A stretch of 60,000 bases of DNA, taken from Gnetum montanum. Taxonomy: Eukaryota; Streptophyta; Gnetopsida; Gnetales; Gnetaceae. The position numbers were made by a program, and so were the translations under genes. Position 1 is the first letter of the stretch, and every line of letters starts with the position of its first letter. A model generated the notes under the pieces. That model worked only from the letters and a program-made list of their open reading frames with translations, did no database searches and was not told the DNA's origin. The DNA is taken from contig MNCI01029622.1 of assembly GCA_015680685.1 (NCBI GenBank), forward strand, positions 1,098,554 to 1,158,553, given 5' to 3'. Of this stretch, positions 34,626-45,980 are shown in pieces.

Positions 34626-37600
34626 TCAGACATAGAACGGTTTTAGGTACAAGTGATTTGTTGGATTAGTGAGCTCGTTCCCTTCAGTGTCAGCTAACTT
34701 GAATGCACCATTGTCGAATGCTTTGATGACCACGTAAGGCCCTTCCCAGTTGGCTGAGAATTTTTCCGGGTGTTCCCGAATAGCCTTGAGTATGAGATCA
34801 CCTTCGCAGATTGGGCATTTGTTAATGTCATGCCGATGTCACTGTCGTTGCTGCTTTTGGTACCATTCGATCTGATCGAGCGCACATACACATTCTTCTT
34901 CCGCCGAATCAAGGTCAATGAGCCGTAGCTCATTGTTTTGACCATCGTCGAGGAGTCCGGAGAGTGTGATCCTTAAAGATGGTACCTACAATTCTAAAGG
35001 TAAAACTTCTTCTGAACCGTAAACAAGACTGTACGGAGTTTTACCTGTCGAAGTCCGGTGTGTAGTACGGTATGCCCACAAAGCATACACCAGTTGTTCG
35101 TGCCATCTTTGTTTACTTTGGGTTAACATTTTCTTAAGTATCGTTATGATTGTCTTGTTCATTGCTTCTGCTTGCCCATTGCTTTGAGGATAGTAAGGGG
35201 AAGAAAACGAATGCTTAATCCCCAGACTGTCGCAAAAGGTCTTTGTTTCGGCGCTACTAAATTGTGGCCCATTGTCGGTGATGATCGTCATGGGAATGCC
35301 AAAACGGGTTACAATGTTTTCTAGGATAAAGTTGCACACGTGTTTAGAAGTCGTCTTTCGAAGGGGAGCTGCTTCTACCCACTTCATAAAGTATTCTATC
35401 GCAGTTATGATGAAACTATGCCCTGCGGAAGACGAGGGGGTTATCGGGCCAATGAGGTCCAATCTCCACTTCTGAAAAGGCCATGTTATCTGTGCTGTGT
35501 GCAACTCGGTCGGTGGTACATGTATTAAGTTACTATGTTTTGGATAAATGTTACATGTTTTGACTTTGGAGAAGCAGTCGTATTCCATGTAGGGCCAATA
35601 GTAGCCTAAGCGTCTTATTTTCCTAGCCATGGCTTTTGGTGCTATATGTCCCCCACATAGTCCCTCATGTACTTGATCGACTATGCTTTGGGCATCATCA
35701 CTACTTATGCATGTTAGCAATATGCCTTCGTAGGAGTGACGACATAGTGTGTCCCCTATCAAGGTGTACTGCCTAGAACGTTTTTGCACTGCATATTTTC
35801 GGGCATTTGTTAGGTGGCGTGGTGCTTCACCGCATAGAAGGTACTCTTTTATGTCATCATACCATTCCACTGCGTGTGTTGAGCTAACAGAGGCAATCGG
35901 CAATATGTCGAGAGTATCGATTATTGGCTTATCATAGTTGGTTACAGAGCTTGGTAAGGCATGGAACATGTTAGGTGATATGTTTAATGCTAATGTGGCT
36001 AACGCGTCTACGATGGTGTTATCGTTTCGAGAGACGTGTTGCACATCTATGTTTTCGAATTATTTCATTACATGTTTCGCCAAGTCACAGTAGGGTTGTA
36101 GATGTTGAGCTTTACATGCGTAAATGTCTATAACTTGGTTTACAACCAATTGTAAATCCCGTCTGACTATGAGCTGTGTGATATTTGAAGCCAGTGCTAT
36201 CGCGAGACCTCTAACGAGACCTTCGTATTCTGCTATGTTATTAGTACAGTGAAAATCGAAGCGATAAGCAAAGGGTCGGATCTTCTCGGAGGGATAAGTG
36301 ATGATAGCGGCAGCGCTTCCTCCTCAAGAGGTGGATGCTCCATCAATGTTTAAAATAGCATCGTAGTTGTCAGGCACTGTATCTATCGTGTTTATACTTT
36401 CGTCGGGGAATTCAGGCTCTATGATCGCTTGGTCATGCGTTGGTGATGCAGCCATTTGATTCGCTATGGCTTGACCTTTGACTGATGATTGCGCTACGTA
36501 GTATAGGTTAAACTCAGCTATCATGGCTTTCCATCGGGCTATTCGACTCGTTTTGTAGATGTTTCCTGTTATGGCTCTCACTACATTATCCTTACAGATT
36601 ACATAAAATTGATTACGGAAGAGGTAATGTTGCCATTTTCTTAGAGAAAAGACTAGGGCTAAGCATGACCTCTCCACGTCGTTGTACTTCTTTTCATGGG
36701 CAACTAAGGCATGGCTCAAATAGTATACAGGGACGTCGGTTCCGTCGTCTTGTTTTTGACAAAGCATAGATGCGATTGATGATTCTGAAGTGGCAAGGTA
36801 GATGTAGAATGGTTTATCGTTTTGAGGCGGATAAACTGTAAGCAATTGCGCGAGTGCTGTTTTGATGTTTTTGAAGGCTTCCTGGCACTGCGGGGTCCAT
36901 TCAAAATGGATGTTTTTACATAACAGGTGGTTCATAGGTTTTAATTTATCTGTCAATTTTTCTACGAAGTGCCTGATGAACTATAATAGACCTTGTAGAC
37001 CTCGAAGTTTGGTGAGGTTACTAGGTGGTTTCAGGTTGGTAATGGCCTTGACCTTATCAGGGTCCGCTCGTATCCCTACCTCAGAGGCTATGAATCCGAG
37101 CATCTTACCTATTTTGACGCCGAAAACGCATTTTTTGGGGTTAAGCCTTAGCTCATATTTTAGACAACGTTTTAAGACTAAGTCGAGGTCTTGTACGTGT
37201 TGTTCGATCGTTTTTGACTTAACTACGATGTCATCTACATAATCATTGAGCGATTGTAGCATATAATCGCTAAAGATGAACGTCATGGCTCTTTGATAGG
37301 TGGCCCCAACGTTCTTGAGACCAAAGGGCATCATTGTGTAACAAAAAGTTCCCCATGGTGTCATGAAGGTAGTCCGAAGTTGGTGTTCAGGGTTGATGCG
37401 TATTTGGTTATATCCCGAAAAGCCATCCATAAATGACAATAAGGCATGTCCGGTAGTCGAATCAACGAGTTGATCGATGCTGGGCAGGGAAAATCATCTT
37501 TTATGGTTGCTACGTTTAAGTCACGAAAGTTGATGCATAAGCGAATGCTTCCATTCTTCTTTGGGAAGATGACCATGTTTGACACCCACTCGGCATAATC

Positions 37601-38110
37601 AACAGCCCGGATGAAACTAGCTTGATAAAGCTTTGTGATCTCACTACAAACTACCAACGCCACCTTGGGTCTAACTTTTCGCACTTTTTGTTTTATCGAT
37701 CTTAGTTTTGAGTCAAGAATGATGTTGTGTTGGATAATCCTAGGATCTAGCTCGGGCATGTCCATGTAAGAAAAAGCGAATGCTTTCATGTTTTCCCTAA
37801 GCACATTCTGAATGTCTTGAGCCATGCGTGGTTGTAATAGCGTGCTTAATTTTAATATTTTAACTTCCCCATCAGGCATAGTAATGGGGGTTTCAGCTAA
37901 CGGGTCTTTAGTGATGTATTCAGCTTCTATGTCAAGAAACTTTGTCATGCCTTGGTAATTGTCTGTTGTTTGCTGTGTTGAGGCTATGACCGCATCATCC
38001 ATTAGTGGACTTGAGTTGATGAAGTTTATGTCAAAGTCTCATGTAATGGTGCCATATGGTCCGTCAATGGTTAACGGTGCGGTTAGGCCCTGGCAGTCCA
38101 TTGAGCTCAT
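34626..38110 (-). pseudogene. pol: Element C pol: RT, RNase H, archaeal-type RNase H, integrase
   Basis: It begins MSSMDCQGL at 38110, just after a TTTATTGACAG acceptor-like sequence, and ends LYLKPFYV with TGA at 34626-34628. RT: FMDGFSGYNQIRI near 37.43 kb, MMPFGLKNVGATYQ near 37.33 kb, YVDDIVV near 37.23 kb. RNase H: PFYIYLATSESS near 36.82 kb, YLSHALVAHEKK near 36.72 kb. Archaeal-type RNase H: LNIDGASTS at 36.35 kb, then NNIAEYEGL, NQVIDIYACKAQ and DNTIVDALATL to 36.0 kb. Integrase: GGHIAPKAM zinc finger near 35.65 kb; core DLIGPI, TDNGPQFSS, SPYYPQSNGQAE. Length is 3485 nt against 3486 in E, which matches a single-base deletion near 37488. A handful of stops, including TGA at 36324-36326 shared with A and E. 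Confidence 0.93.
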
Positions 38111-38670
38111 CCCTGTCAATAAACCGAGAGTTGCGTGAGTGAAGGGATTGTTCCGTGTCTTTTGACAATTTTAGACTATGTGTACGTGTATAACGGTGGA
38201 TTATCGTCACACCTGGACGCATGGCAGTTTTATGCCTTACCGGGCAATGGGCGGATGAGGAAATGGCAGTTTAAGGCCGTACCGGGCCATCAGTGGTAAT
38301 TTAAGCGAACGTGTAAAATGGGGTTCATGGAGGAACCAGGGCGTAAAACTTTCTCTCAAATTTTTCGGCAAAAAAAAGAAGGAAAAAAGAAGGAAAAAAG
38401 GCAAAACGGCAAAAACAGAGTGATGGCGGCGTAAGCGGTGGTAGCGTCAGCGTCAGCGTCAGCGTGCACTATATAAAGGATGAGGGGTCCATTTGTTCTG
38501 TTTTCAATAGTGACAGCGTAAGGTGCGACCTGTGTGAGCGTAAGCATGAACATCCTAAGCGTAGACGTCAAGAGACCTGAGCGTAGACGCCAGACTAAAC
38601 CCAGCGTAGACACCAGACCCGAAGACAGTCGCTCAGCGTGCACTTAGACAGTCAGCGTAAACACTTTGCG
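38111..38670 (+). promoter_or_regulatory. Spacer and promoter of the antisense gene in C
   Basis: From the pol side: acceptor-like TTTATTGACAG on the minus strand (AG at 38113-38114), spacer words GTTTTATGCCTTACCGGGC and GTTTAAGGCCGTACCGGGCC at 38228-38300, an A-rich stretch, tandem GCGTCA repeats at 38444-38463, then a TATA box TATATAAAGG at 38470-38479, about 200 bp before the ATG at 38671. E has the same TATA box and spacing type. The leader contains many AGCGTAGACGYC words. Confidence 0.75.
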
Positions 38671-41600
38671 ATGGGCAAGGGCAAGGAAGTGGAAGGCTAG
38701 GGGAAGAAGGGTTCTGACCTAACCTTCACCGAAGAGACGGAGGCGATGCTGCAGGGCTTGCCTAGGCCGAAGATGTCGGAGTGGCCCATGATGCCTTATG
38801 GGTAAGCCTTGATCTCTGTCTCTATTATTGTTTTGGTTCTTTGGCGTAGACGATCTAGCGTAGAGGGTTTGAGGGTTTCTTTAGCGTGCACGCCCACGTC
38901 ACTGCGCGGCGTAAGACTGTCAACCATTTTATTGGCCTGTTATTCGCCGTATTTTCTTGGCGTAAATCGTGTTTCGTGATGGCGTGTGCCGAGGGTTTGT
39001 TCGGCGTATACGCTGTACGTGTCTGGCTCGCATACTTTTTGGCGTGGTCTATTGACGCTGACGGTGGGTTCAGGCGTATACGCTGAGGGTTTCTCCAGCG
39101 TATACGCTATGCGTGGGGGGATTTCGGGCGTCAGCGTAGACGCTGAGTTTTGTAGCGTATACGCTGGGTTTAAGTGCTTGTAGTTTTCCCAGCATATATG
39201 CTGAGTTTTAGTGTATACGCTACGTTCGAATCGTGGTTTTGTTAGGTGTACACGCTCCGTACAGCGTATACGCTAGAGCGTGCATCACAGGCGTATACGC
39301 TCTAGATATAGCGTATACACGGGGCGTAAGTTGTGTTTTTCGAAGTGCTTTGACAGGCGTATACGCTGTGTTCAGCGTATACACTGGGCGTCAACAGTTA
39401 GTTTATTTTTTGATTTTTTTGCTGTGATGCAAACTTTCATTTCATTGCAATTGGTTGTAGGGATAGCAAACGTTTCCTCATAGTGGTTGAGCTCGTCGGG
39501 GTTTTAACGTGGGCTGGACCCGTTCAGGATGGCGATCTTTCCCCAGCTCTAACCGTGGATAATAAGGGAGTCTGGTTCAGGGAAGGCGCTGGCAAATTTC
39601 TGGCCTTCCTATTAACCAACTTCGAGGTGGTTATGTGGTCATTTTTTGATGAGGTGACTACGCGCAGTGTAGTTGATGCGTTACTACCGGGAGCCGCAGA
39701 GGGCGTTGTGGTCTTTATGGAAGACATTGATGAGGGCCCGTTTGTTGATGAAGATGGTAATACTCACGGGCCCAAGTCAACACATCCGTTAACGCGTGTG
39801 TGGGAGCTGTTGCCACCAGGGTTGGATTATATCAACAACACTTTGTTCATAGCTGCCCGTGCGCACACTCTATTTCAGAATCCTCTTGGCACAGTGTACA
39901 GAATAACGAGGTAAGACCTTTTGACTTTCTTGCTTCATCGATCGTCGTTTGATGTTAATTTCTGTTTTAACATGCATTTACTTGTAGGCCAAAGACTAAC
40001 CCAGATGGGACTATGATTGAGGACGAAGGGATAACCCTCACTCGCACAGCTCTAGAGGCCTTTATGATGGCTCCCACTCTTCATGGGGCCATACTGGCTC
40101 AGACGAAGGGTTCGATGGTCTGCTTTCATGAGCAATTTTCTAGAGCCTTTGCAATGTGCAAAGCCCATGGATGGCTGCATGAGGACTGGACAGATGAGGG
40201 ACCGGTCTTCCCTCATAGTTTTGGCAGTACCTCGAAATAAACCACTAACGGTGAGTAGTAACATTTATTATATGCGTTAGTAGATTGGTTCAACTGTTTG
40301 GGGTGAGACCGATGTGATTGTTTTAATTTGTTTTAACAGTTGATGAACCCTCGGGTGGGGACCCTGTGACAACCGGACAAACTGAGACGACTTTGTCGAT
40401 GAAGTTCGGGGGAGTAGAGAAGGCGCAGAAGTGGTTACGTAAGAAAGCCCCGCCATCCCTCACTCATTGCCTAGATGATGCAGGCCTCCTTGAGCTTTTC
40501 ATGATGCCAAGTCCTAATGTCTCAATTGGGGAAATGATAGGGATCATGGACTCTTTCAATGAGTCTGTCTCTCAGTACAGCAACCGGATCAAGGGTGTCA
40601 AGGTGGTGTTTCATTTGTCGCCTGTACTCTTTTCTAACTTATTCGGCATGCCGGAAGATGGCCTACCCGTAGTGTTGGACAGGTCTCACAAAGAGCTCCA
40701 AACGATCCGTGAACTGGAGTCTTGGCTTGGTGTGACGAAAGGCCCCAAGGGGTTCTCAATGCAGGGGAAGGCAAAGGTTATCGAGGTGAACGAACTGCAT
40801 CCCCTGTTTCGAGCACGGGTGTTTCCCAAAACTCTTTCTCAGGTGTGGAGTTTTGGGGTGGAGGCCGTACGCATCATGCGGACAATTTTGGAAACTGGGA
40901 TGCGGTACAATTGGGCTCAGTTTTTGTTGACGGGCATGCATAAGGAGATTGTGCAGTTGCTAACGAATATCGAAGCACAATCGCACTTCACTTTTGCCTT
41001 CTTCGCCGGCTATCTTCGCCGTTTTGCCGAGTTCCTTGTGGTGCATGAGGACAACAAGTTTGTCCTACGGGATCGGGGTCAACTATCCCATCCGTGGGTC
41101 AAGCACTTGTACGCGACTGCCAAGTCGTAGGACGCCCCGGAAGGTATTGATGAGTTGGTGTCTGTTACTACAGTGGGATCTTCTGGCGGTTCCATCCATA
41201 CGCCGGACAGTCTGGGGATGGAGCCAGCGGGTGTACCTTTAACCGCTAGACGGGCAAAGTGGGTAATCAAGGAAACTGCTGGCAAAGCCAAATCGAAATT
41301 GAAGAGACCCGAATGCCCCACAGAACAAGTCGCTGAGATAAACCAGCCACACGTAAAGAAAATACGCTTCAAGATACTAGGTGAATGAAGCCCATCTACT
41401 TATCATTTTATCATTTTCGTTTATGTGTAACCCTTGCTTCAATTTCTTACGTTGTTGTTTTTGATTTGATGAAGTGAGGAAGCAGGCTTTAGAGACCATC
41501 AGAGAGGAGGACGATACGCACACAGAGAAGAACAATGAGGAGGAAATCCCAGAGAAGAGCCAAGGCGGGGGAACGGAGCCATTAACGGAGAAGACTACTG

Positions 41601-43055
41601 AAACTGCACCTTTAGACGACCAGGACGCTATCAACCAGATGTTCAGTAGCTTCCTCGAGGGTGACTTGGATTTGGGTGATCCCCCAGAGGGTGGCAAGGA
41701 TCAGGGTATGTCTTCACTTTTAGTTGGTTTTTATTATATTAATTGTGGCTCATACTTTCTCTCTTTCTTATTTATTTATTCTCATGTTTTTGGCTTAGAT
41801 GAAGGTAGCGATACCAGGACGGTACGGTTGGACGTTCCCATGAAGACGGTTCCCCCTGAAGGGACCGCTGAGGTTAGTTCTTCCCGTACACGTCAACCAC
41901 TTATTTGGTCAGAGATGCCAAGTAAGTCGGATTTTGTGGATGGAATCGCGGAAGAAGTTATTGAGCATCTCCAAGAAGTCCAACCTGATATAGGTATGGC
42001 TCATTTAATGATTAGGAGCTTCCTGTCTTATTTGTATAGTCCTAACGTTTGTATTTTCTGCGTGGGCAGGTGCTAAACTAAGATGGGATCCCTCTGAGGG
42101 CATCAGCATGGAAAGCCTGACTACACTCTCCCCAGAAGTGGAACAGGTGCCAAGGCCTATTTATGAAGGCGTTGCAGACAGCCTTGCGCACAATGCCAAG
42201 TCGTTGTGGACTTGTAGGTGTTCTGTCGAACAGTTGTGGTTGCAAGTACAAGCAAAGTAAAAGGCACTCTCCGAAGTATCAGAGGAGCGTGACGATTTAA
42301 AGGCTCAATATGAGTTCGCCGCTGCTAGACTGAGTGGAGATCGTTCTTGGCGAACATCAGAGATTACATACACGAGGTATTGGAACCTTTTGAACTATCA
42401 TGCATCACTGACTCGGAGAATAGCGGAATGCAAGGCTCAAGTTGATCTCCTGAACCTCAAGTGTCAAGATTGGAAGGCTTTTTCTTCCAAGGTTCGCAAG
42501 TGGGGTCAGGATGAGAAGAACCATAAACATCAGTACAAGAAGTCGCTAAAAGAAGTATCCATTGAAAATCGGCAACTGGAGATGTTTGTGGAAGGTTTGG
42601 GTTTGCGTTCCGCCTTCGATACCTTTGCCCAAAATACTATTGTAGAAATGGAATTGCCTAAGAGGGTCATCACAACTACTTCTGGGGAAGTGTCGGTGGG
42701 TGAATTTCCTCTGAAACGTCCTACCTGGTCAGCGGTCGACAAAGGCAAGGCTTTGGCAAACATCGACCTAGGCCTGGGTGGGACAGATTGGGCCAGCATC
42801 CCAGAGGAGGAGATCCTTCGTCGGCTAGAGTTTGGCTTGGGGGGATCCCCTATGGTAAGAGTTTTGCATTTACAAGGTTAACTTATTGGATAAGGTTTAA
42901 AGTTTTAACATCTGCTCATTTTTATGTTGGTTGTTGATTTTTGGTGTTTTCAGCATGAAGGTGGTGATGATACACACGAGGCTGGCCCTAGTGGAGCAGG
43001 GGCTCCTGATGCTGGTGGTCCTGAGGGAGATGATCCTCCTATCATGGACGCTTAG
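38671..43055 (+). pseudogene. Eight-exon antisense gene of element C, HAD/NIF phosphatase-like N-terminus
   Basis: Exons: 38671-38801, 39461-39910, 39988-40250, 40340-41380, 41475-41705, 41799-41993, 42070-42854, 42954-43055. Every intron is GT-AG (intron 4 ends in AAG here, TAG in E) and all phases join, giving about 1065 codons. Exons 1-2 resemble a plant HAD/NIF (FCP1-like) phosphatase: FLIVVELVGVLTW in place of the LDLxG motif, VWFREGAGKFLAFLLTNFEV, TRVWELLPPG and NNTLFIAARAHTLFQNP in place of SNTLLxDDSP. The catalytic Asp residues are absent. Exons 3-4 carry a globular region (LSPVLFSNLFGMPEDGLP, VFPKTLSQVWSFG) weakly like plant transposon-encoded domains. Exon 7 is a charged, probably coiled-coil region; exon 8 is a Gly/Asp-rich tail. 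Stops at 38698, 40238, 41128 and 42258; no frameshift. Role unknown. Confidence 0.88.
38990..39400. repeat. GCGTATACGC word cluster in intron 1 of the antisense gene (C)
   Basis: More than ten copies of the palindromic decamer GCGTATACGC or one-base variants lie inside intron 1. This is the same word that fills U3 of the C, D and E LTRs. E has the same cluster at 56745-57270. Confidence 0.9.
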
Positions 43056-43145
43056 TGCTTTTGTAGTTTTGTTTTTTGCTGTTTGGCACTAGAATTGTAA
43101 TTGACAAATGTTGAACATACTGGAACTATTGTAAAATGTGGCATG

Positions 43146-43151
43146 AATAAA
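43146..43151 (+). terminator. Polyadenylation signal of the antisense gene (C)
   Basis: AATAAA 91 bp after the stop codon, followed by a T-rich tract (43157-43177). Position and context suit a plant 3' end. Confidence 0.6.
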
Positions 43152-43289
43152 ATATGTTTTTTTTTGTTTTGTTTTTAAGTTGTTTGCACACATGACATGA
43201 TATTAAAATGTTTTTGGGTTCACTTTTCTATTTAAATGCAATGCACAGAAATAATGATAAACGATATATAAACGGGGGAACCAGATTTG

Positions 43290-43545
43290 CACTAGTTTAA
43301 GGCCATTTCGGGCCCCAATGCGTAGTTTAAAGCCATTTTGGGCCCATGTGCAGACGAGTAATATGTCATGGCGGATATTTCGTAGTTGACTGACCATTTC
43401 TGATTGTGGCTATTGTTTATTATTATTTCTCTATTTTTTCTTTTTTTTTTGGATTTTATCATAGTTTAGTGTCATTTCGGACGAGTTATAGTTTAACATC
43501 GTTTCGAACTGTTCGTAGTTTAACGTCATTCCGGACGTTGGAGTT
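43290..43545. repeat. Protease-RT spacer motifs of C, distal side
   Basis: GTTTAAGGCCATTTCGGGCC and GTTTAAAGCCATTTTGGGCC at 43295-43345. Then, at 43460-43545, three 28-32 bp units of the TAGTTTAACGTCATTCCGGAC type, which link the spacer word to the TAGTTT... minisatellite of the 3' UTR. Confidence 0.8.
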
Positions 43546-43547
43546 TT

Positions 43548-45980
43548 TCATTTTAGTTGTTTCTTGATTTTCTTCATTTTTTTGTCAGGGAGTGTATCAA
43601 CCGATATAATTTTGTATTCTCCGTCTCCTTCGCTGATCACGTTGAATGGCAATTCAGTCCAGGAGACGTCTGTTAAAATGTTTTCGGTATCGATACTTTT
43701 GGGCGCCTCGGTGTTAGTTGTTGTTTCTATGTTATTTTTCTCATGAGGTGACGCGTGCACAGTGTTAAACGCAGGTATTTCAGCTCCAAGCTCTTGTCCC
43801 GTATTCGAAGGTTGACTATCCACTAGTTGTGTCTTGTTTGAGTCCTTTTGACCAGGCTTGTCGAGTTCAACCTCGGAGCCTCGGTCCTCATCTGTGTGCG
43901 ATGAAATGAGGGGAGAGGCTGCTTCCCCATGTATGACCATTTCACCACCCTCATAGGGGAGGCAAATCTCCTGATGTATAGGGGAGGACACGGCTCTCAG
44001 TTGGGCTAGCCAGGGTCTTCCTAATATTAGGTTGAATCCTAGCATTTCATCGACGACAAGGAAGTCAGCAGTCGTGGGGAATTGGTCTCCTACTACGAAG
44101 TCTAGGGTTATTGTGCCTTTGACTAATACGCGCGACCCGCTGAATGACTTTAAGCACGTGGTTGTTGTAGGTTTGATTAGGTCGGTGAGCCCCAGTTGTT
44201 CAATGATAGGATATGGTACAACGTTGGTAGCTGCCCCATCATCTACGTGTACCCTATGTATTTTGAATTGGTTTACATGTATAGTTATGAACATAGGGAT
44301 TGTTGTTGTCTCGCCTGTCTTCTTGTCTACTTTGATGTTCTCATCATGGAAGCTCAAGGGCTTGGGAATGACACCGTGGGATGGATACATTACAGCATGG
44401 ATGGCCGGTTCGCTCGGAGGCAAGTTTTCGCTAACTGGGATTGACATGAGCATGCATACTAGAGCTTCTCGATGGGTCTGGGACGTTAATACCAAGTCAT
44501 ACATGCATAACGAGGTGTTTTTCTGTTTTAGGGCTTGAGTAAATTGTGTTAGGGCCGTTGCAAAATCTCTACTGTCAGGGACACTTTTATTAGCAGTGAC
44601 TGGGTCCATTGGACCCAATAGTTTTATTTCGTGTTTTGGTGGTTTGTCGTTAGTGTTAGGACCTTCCGTTCTATGTGGTTCTTGTGTTTTGGATGATTTA
44701 CCGTTGCTTTGCGTGTTCGGTCGATCGTTGGATGATGACATGGGCATGGAGTTAAGTGGAGCTGGTTTCTGTGGGCCCACGGCTAGCCGTTGGCATTCCT
44801 TCTCCATACGCTCACGTGTAAGTCTATCTACTAGGTGCTCTCGTACGTTACGCGGAGGTGGAGTTGACCTCGGAGCCTGGGATTGCCCTGGGACCTTTAC
44901 AACGTATGGAGCTGGATGGGGTTGCGGGATACTATCCAAGCTGGATTGCTGCGTGTTAGGCGGAAGGGCTGACAGCTGCGCGGGTGCTTGTGGAAAGGTT
45001 GCAGCAGGCGGCACCACAGGTGGCACGTGGTAGGGAAAGTGTTGTTGTTGGTGTTGCTGCAGCTGGGGTTATGCTTGGGGAACATTGATTGGTGAAACCG
45101 TGTAGGGTAGCGTATGGTGAGGGGGAACTTGGTGAAACGGTGCTCCCCTTGCTGGCCATTGCCCTGCCACGTTGTGGGCGGGGACTCCTTGTTGGGTCAC
45201 GGCTGTTTGGGGAATTGTATGTGTTTGGAGGTGTGGTATGAAGTGGGTAGATGTGGATGCTGGAATCACATGTGGCATCCCTATCACCCTTGGTGGGAGT
45301 GTTGCTCCCACATTATCGATGGGTGGCTACACTTGTGAGGATGGGCCTGCCGCCGCTGTGAGGATGGGCACGAGTGGGACGTTCTTCGGTTGGTGATCAC
45401 TTGGAAGAGGGACGTGGACTAGTGCTATTGTTCTTGGCGGTGGTTGTTGTGCCTGGATGAATCTAATGTGTTGCCAGGGCATGAGTTCCCCTGTGCCAGG
45501 ATGGAAGATGGGGTTGACCTGTGCTTTAGGGCTTAAGGTATGGAACGACTCTCCTTGCTTGGATTGAGCAGCAAATGTATCCTCATCCTCTGGTTGGGGC
45601 TCCAATGCGAGCTGGTCCAACGAATTGTTCCTTTGAAGGAGGAGTTGTGTGATGAGTTCTGAATATGGTTCTGGCACGGGAATTACGTCGTACGAGGAAA
45701 GGATGAACTCTCTTCCCCCCCTGTAATACATCTCAAACTACCTCTTCACCTCCAGTTCAGCTTGATCAACAGCCAGACCCGCTTGTATCTTAATACAGAT
45801 AAAGTTATATTGATCCTGGGTAATGATGTTAGAGGCTGGGTCTCTCCCTTGCATCCTTAAGGATCGGCGGGGACCCGCCGTGGGTTGCATTTTTGGGTGT
45901 TGTGCGACGGGCTGCTAGACAGGTATGGTGTCCATGGTGGCAGTTTGAGCGGGAACAACGGTGTTGTTAATAGGGTTCAT
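43548..45980 (-). pseudogene. gag-pro: Element C gag-protease with the capsid region deleted
   Basis: One frame from ATG at 45980 (MNPINNTVVPAQ) to TAA at 43548, 811 codons with four nonsense codons and no frameshift; the last 492 codons (45026-43548) are open. N-terminal RSLRMQGRDP and YEMYYRGG-type block match D. After a Pro/Gln-rich linker (PYHVPPVVPPAATFPQ) the frame jumps to the part that in D follows the zinc knuckle (PAPYVVKVPGQ, LVDRLTRERMEKECQRLAV). Capsid and zinc knuckle, which in D span 31.1-31.9 plus 48.2-48.5 kb, are missing. Protease is complete: VHVDDGAATNVVPYP near 44.25 kb, FNLILGRPWLAQLRAVSSPI near 44.03 kb. Confidence 0.92.

Noticed and set aside
36862-37242. Plus-strand open frames across pol of C and E (also 54539-54835, 35272-35528, 52765-53068)
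   Set aside because: Shadow frames of well-supported minus-strand RT and integrase; they follow pol's codon pattern and have no start signals or homology of their own.
38671-43055. Reading the spliced gene as a resident host gene hit by transposons
   Set aside because: It lies within the LTR and target-duplication limits of C, recurs at the equivalent position in E and B, and is always antisense to gag-pol.
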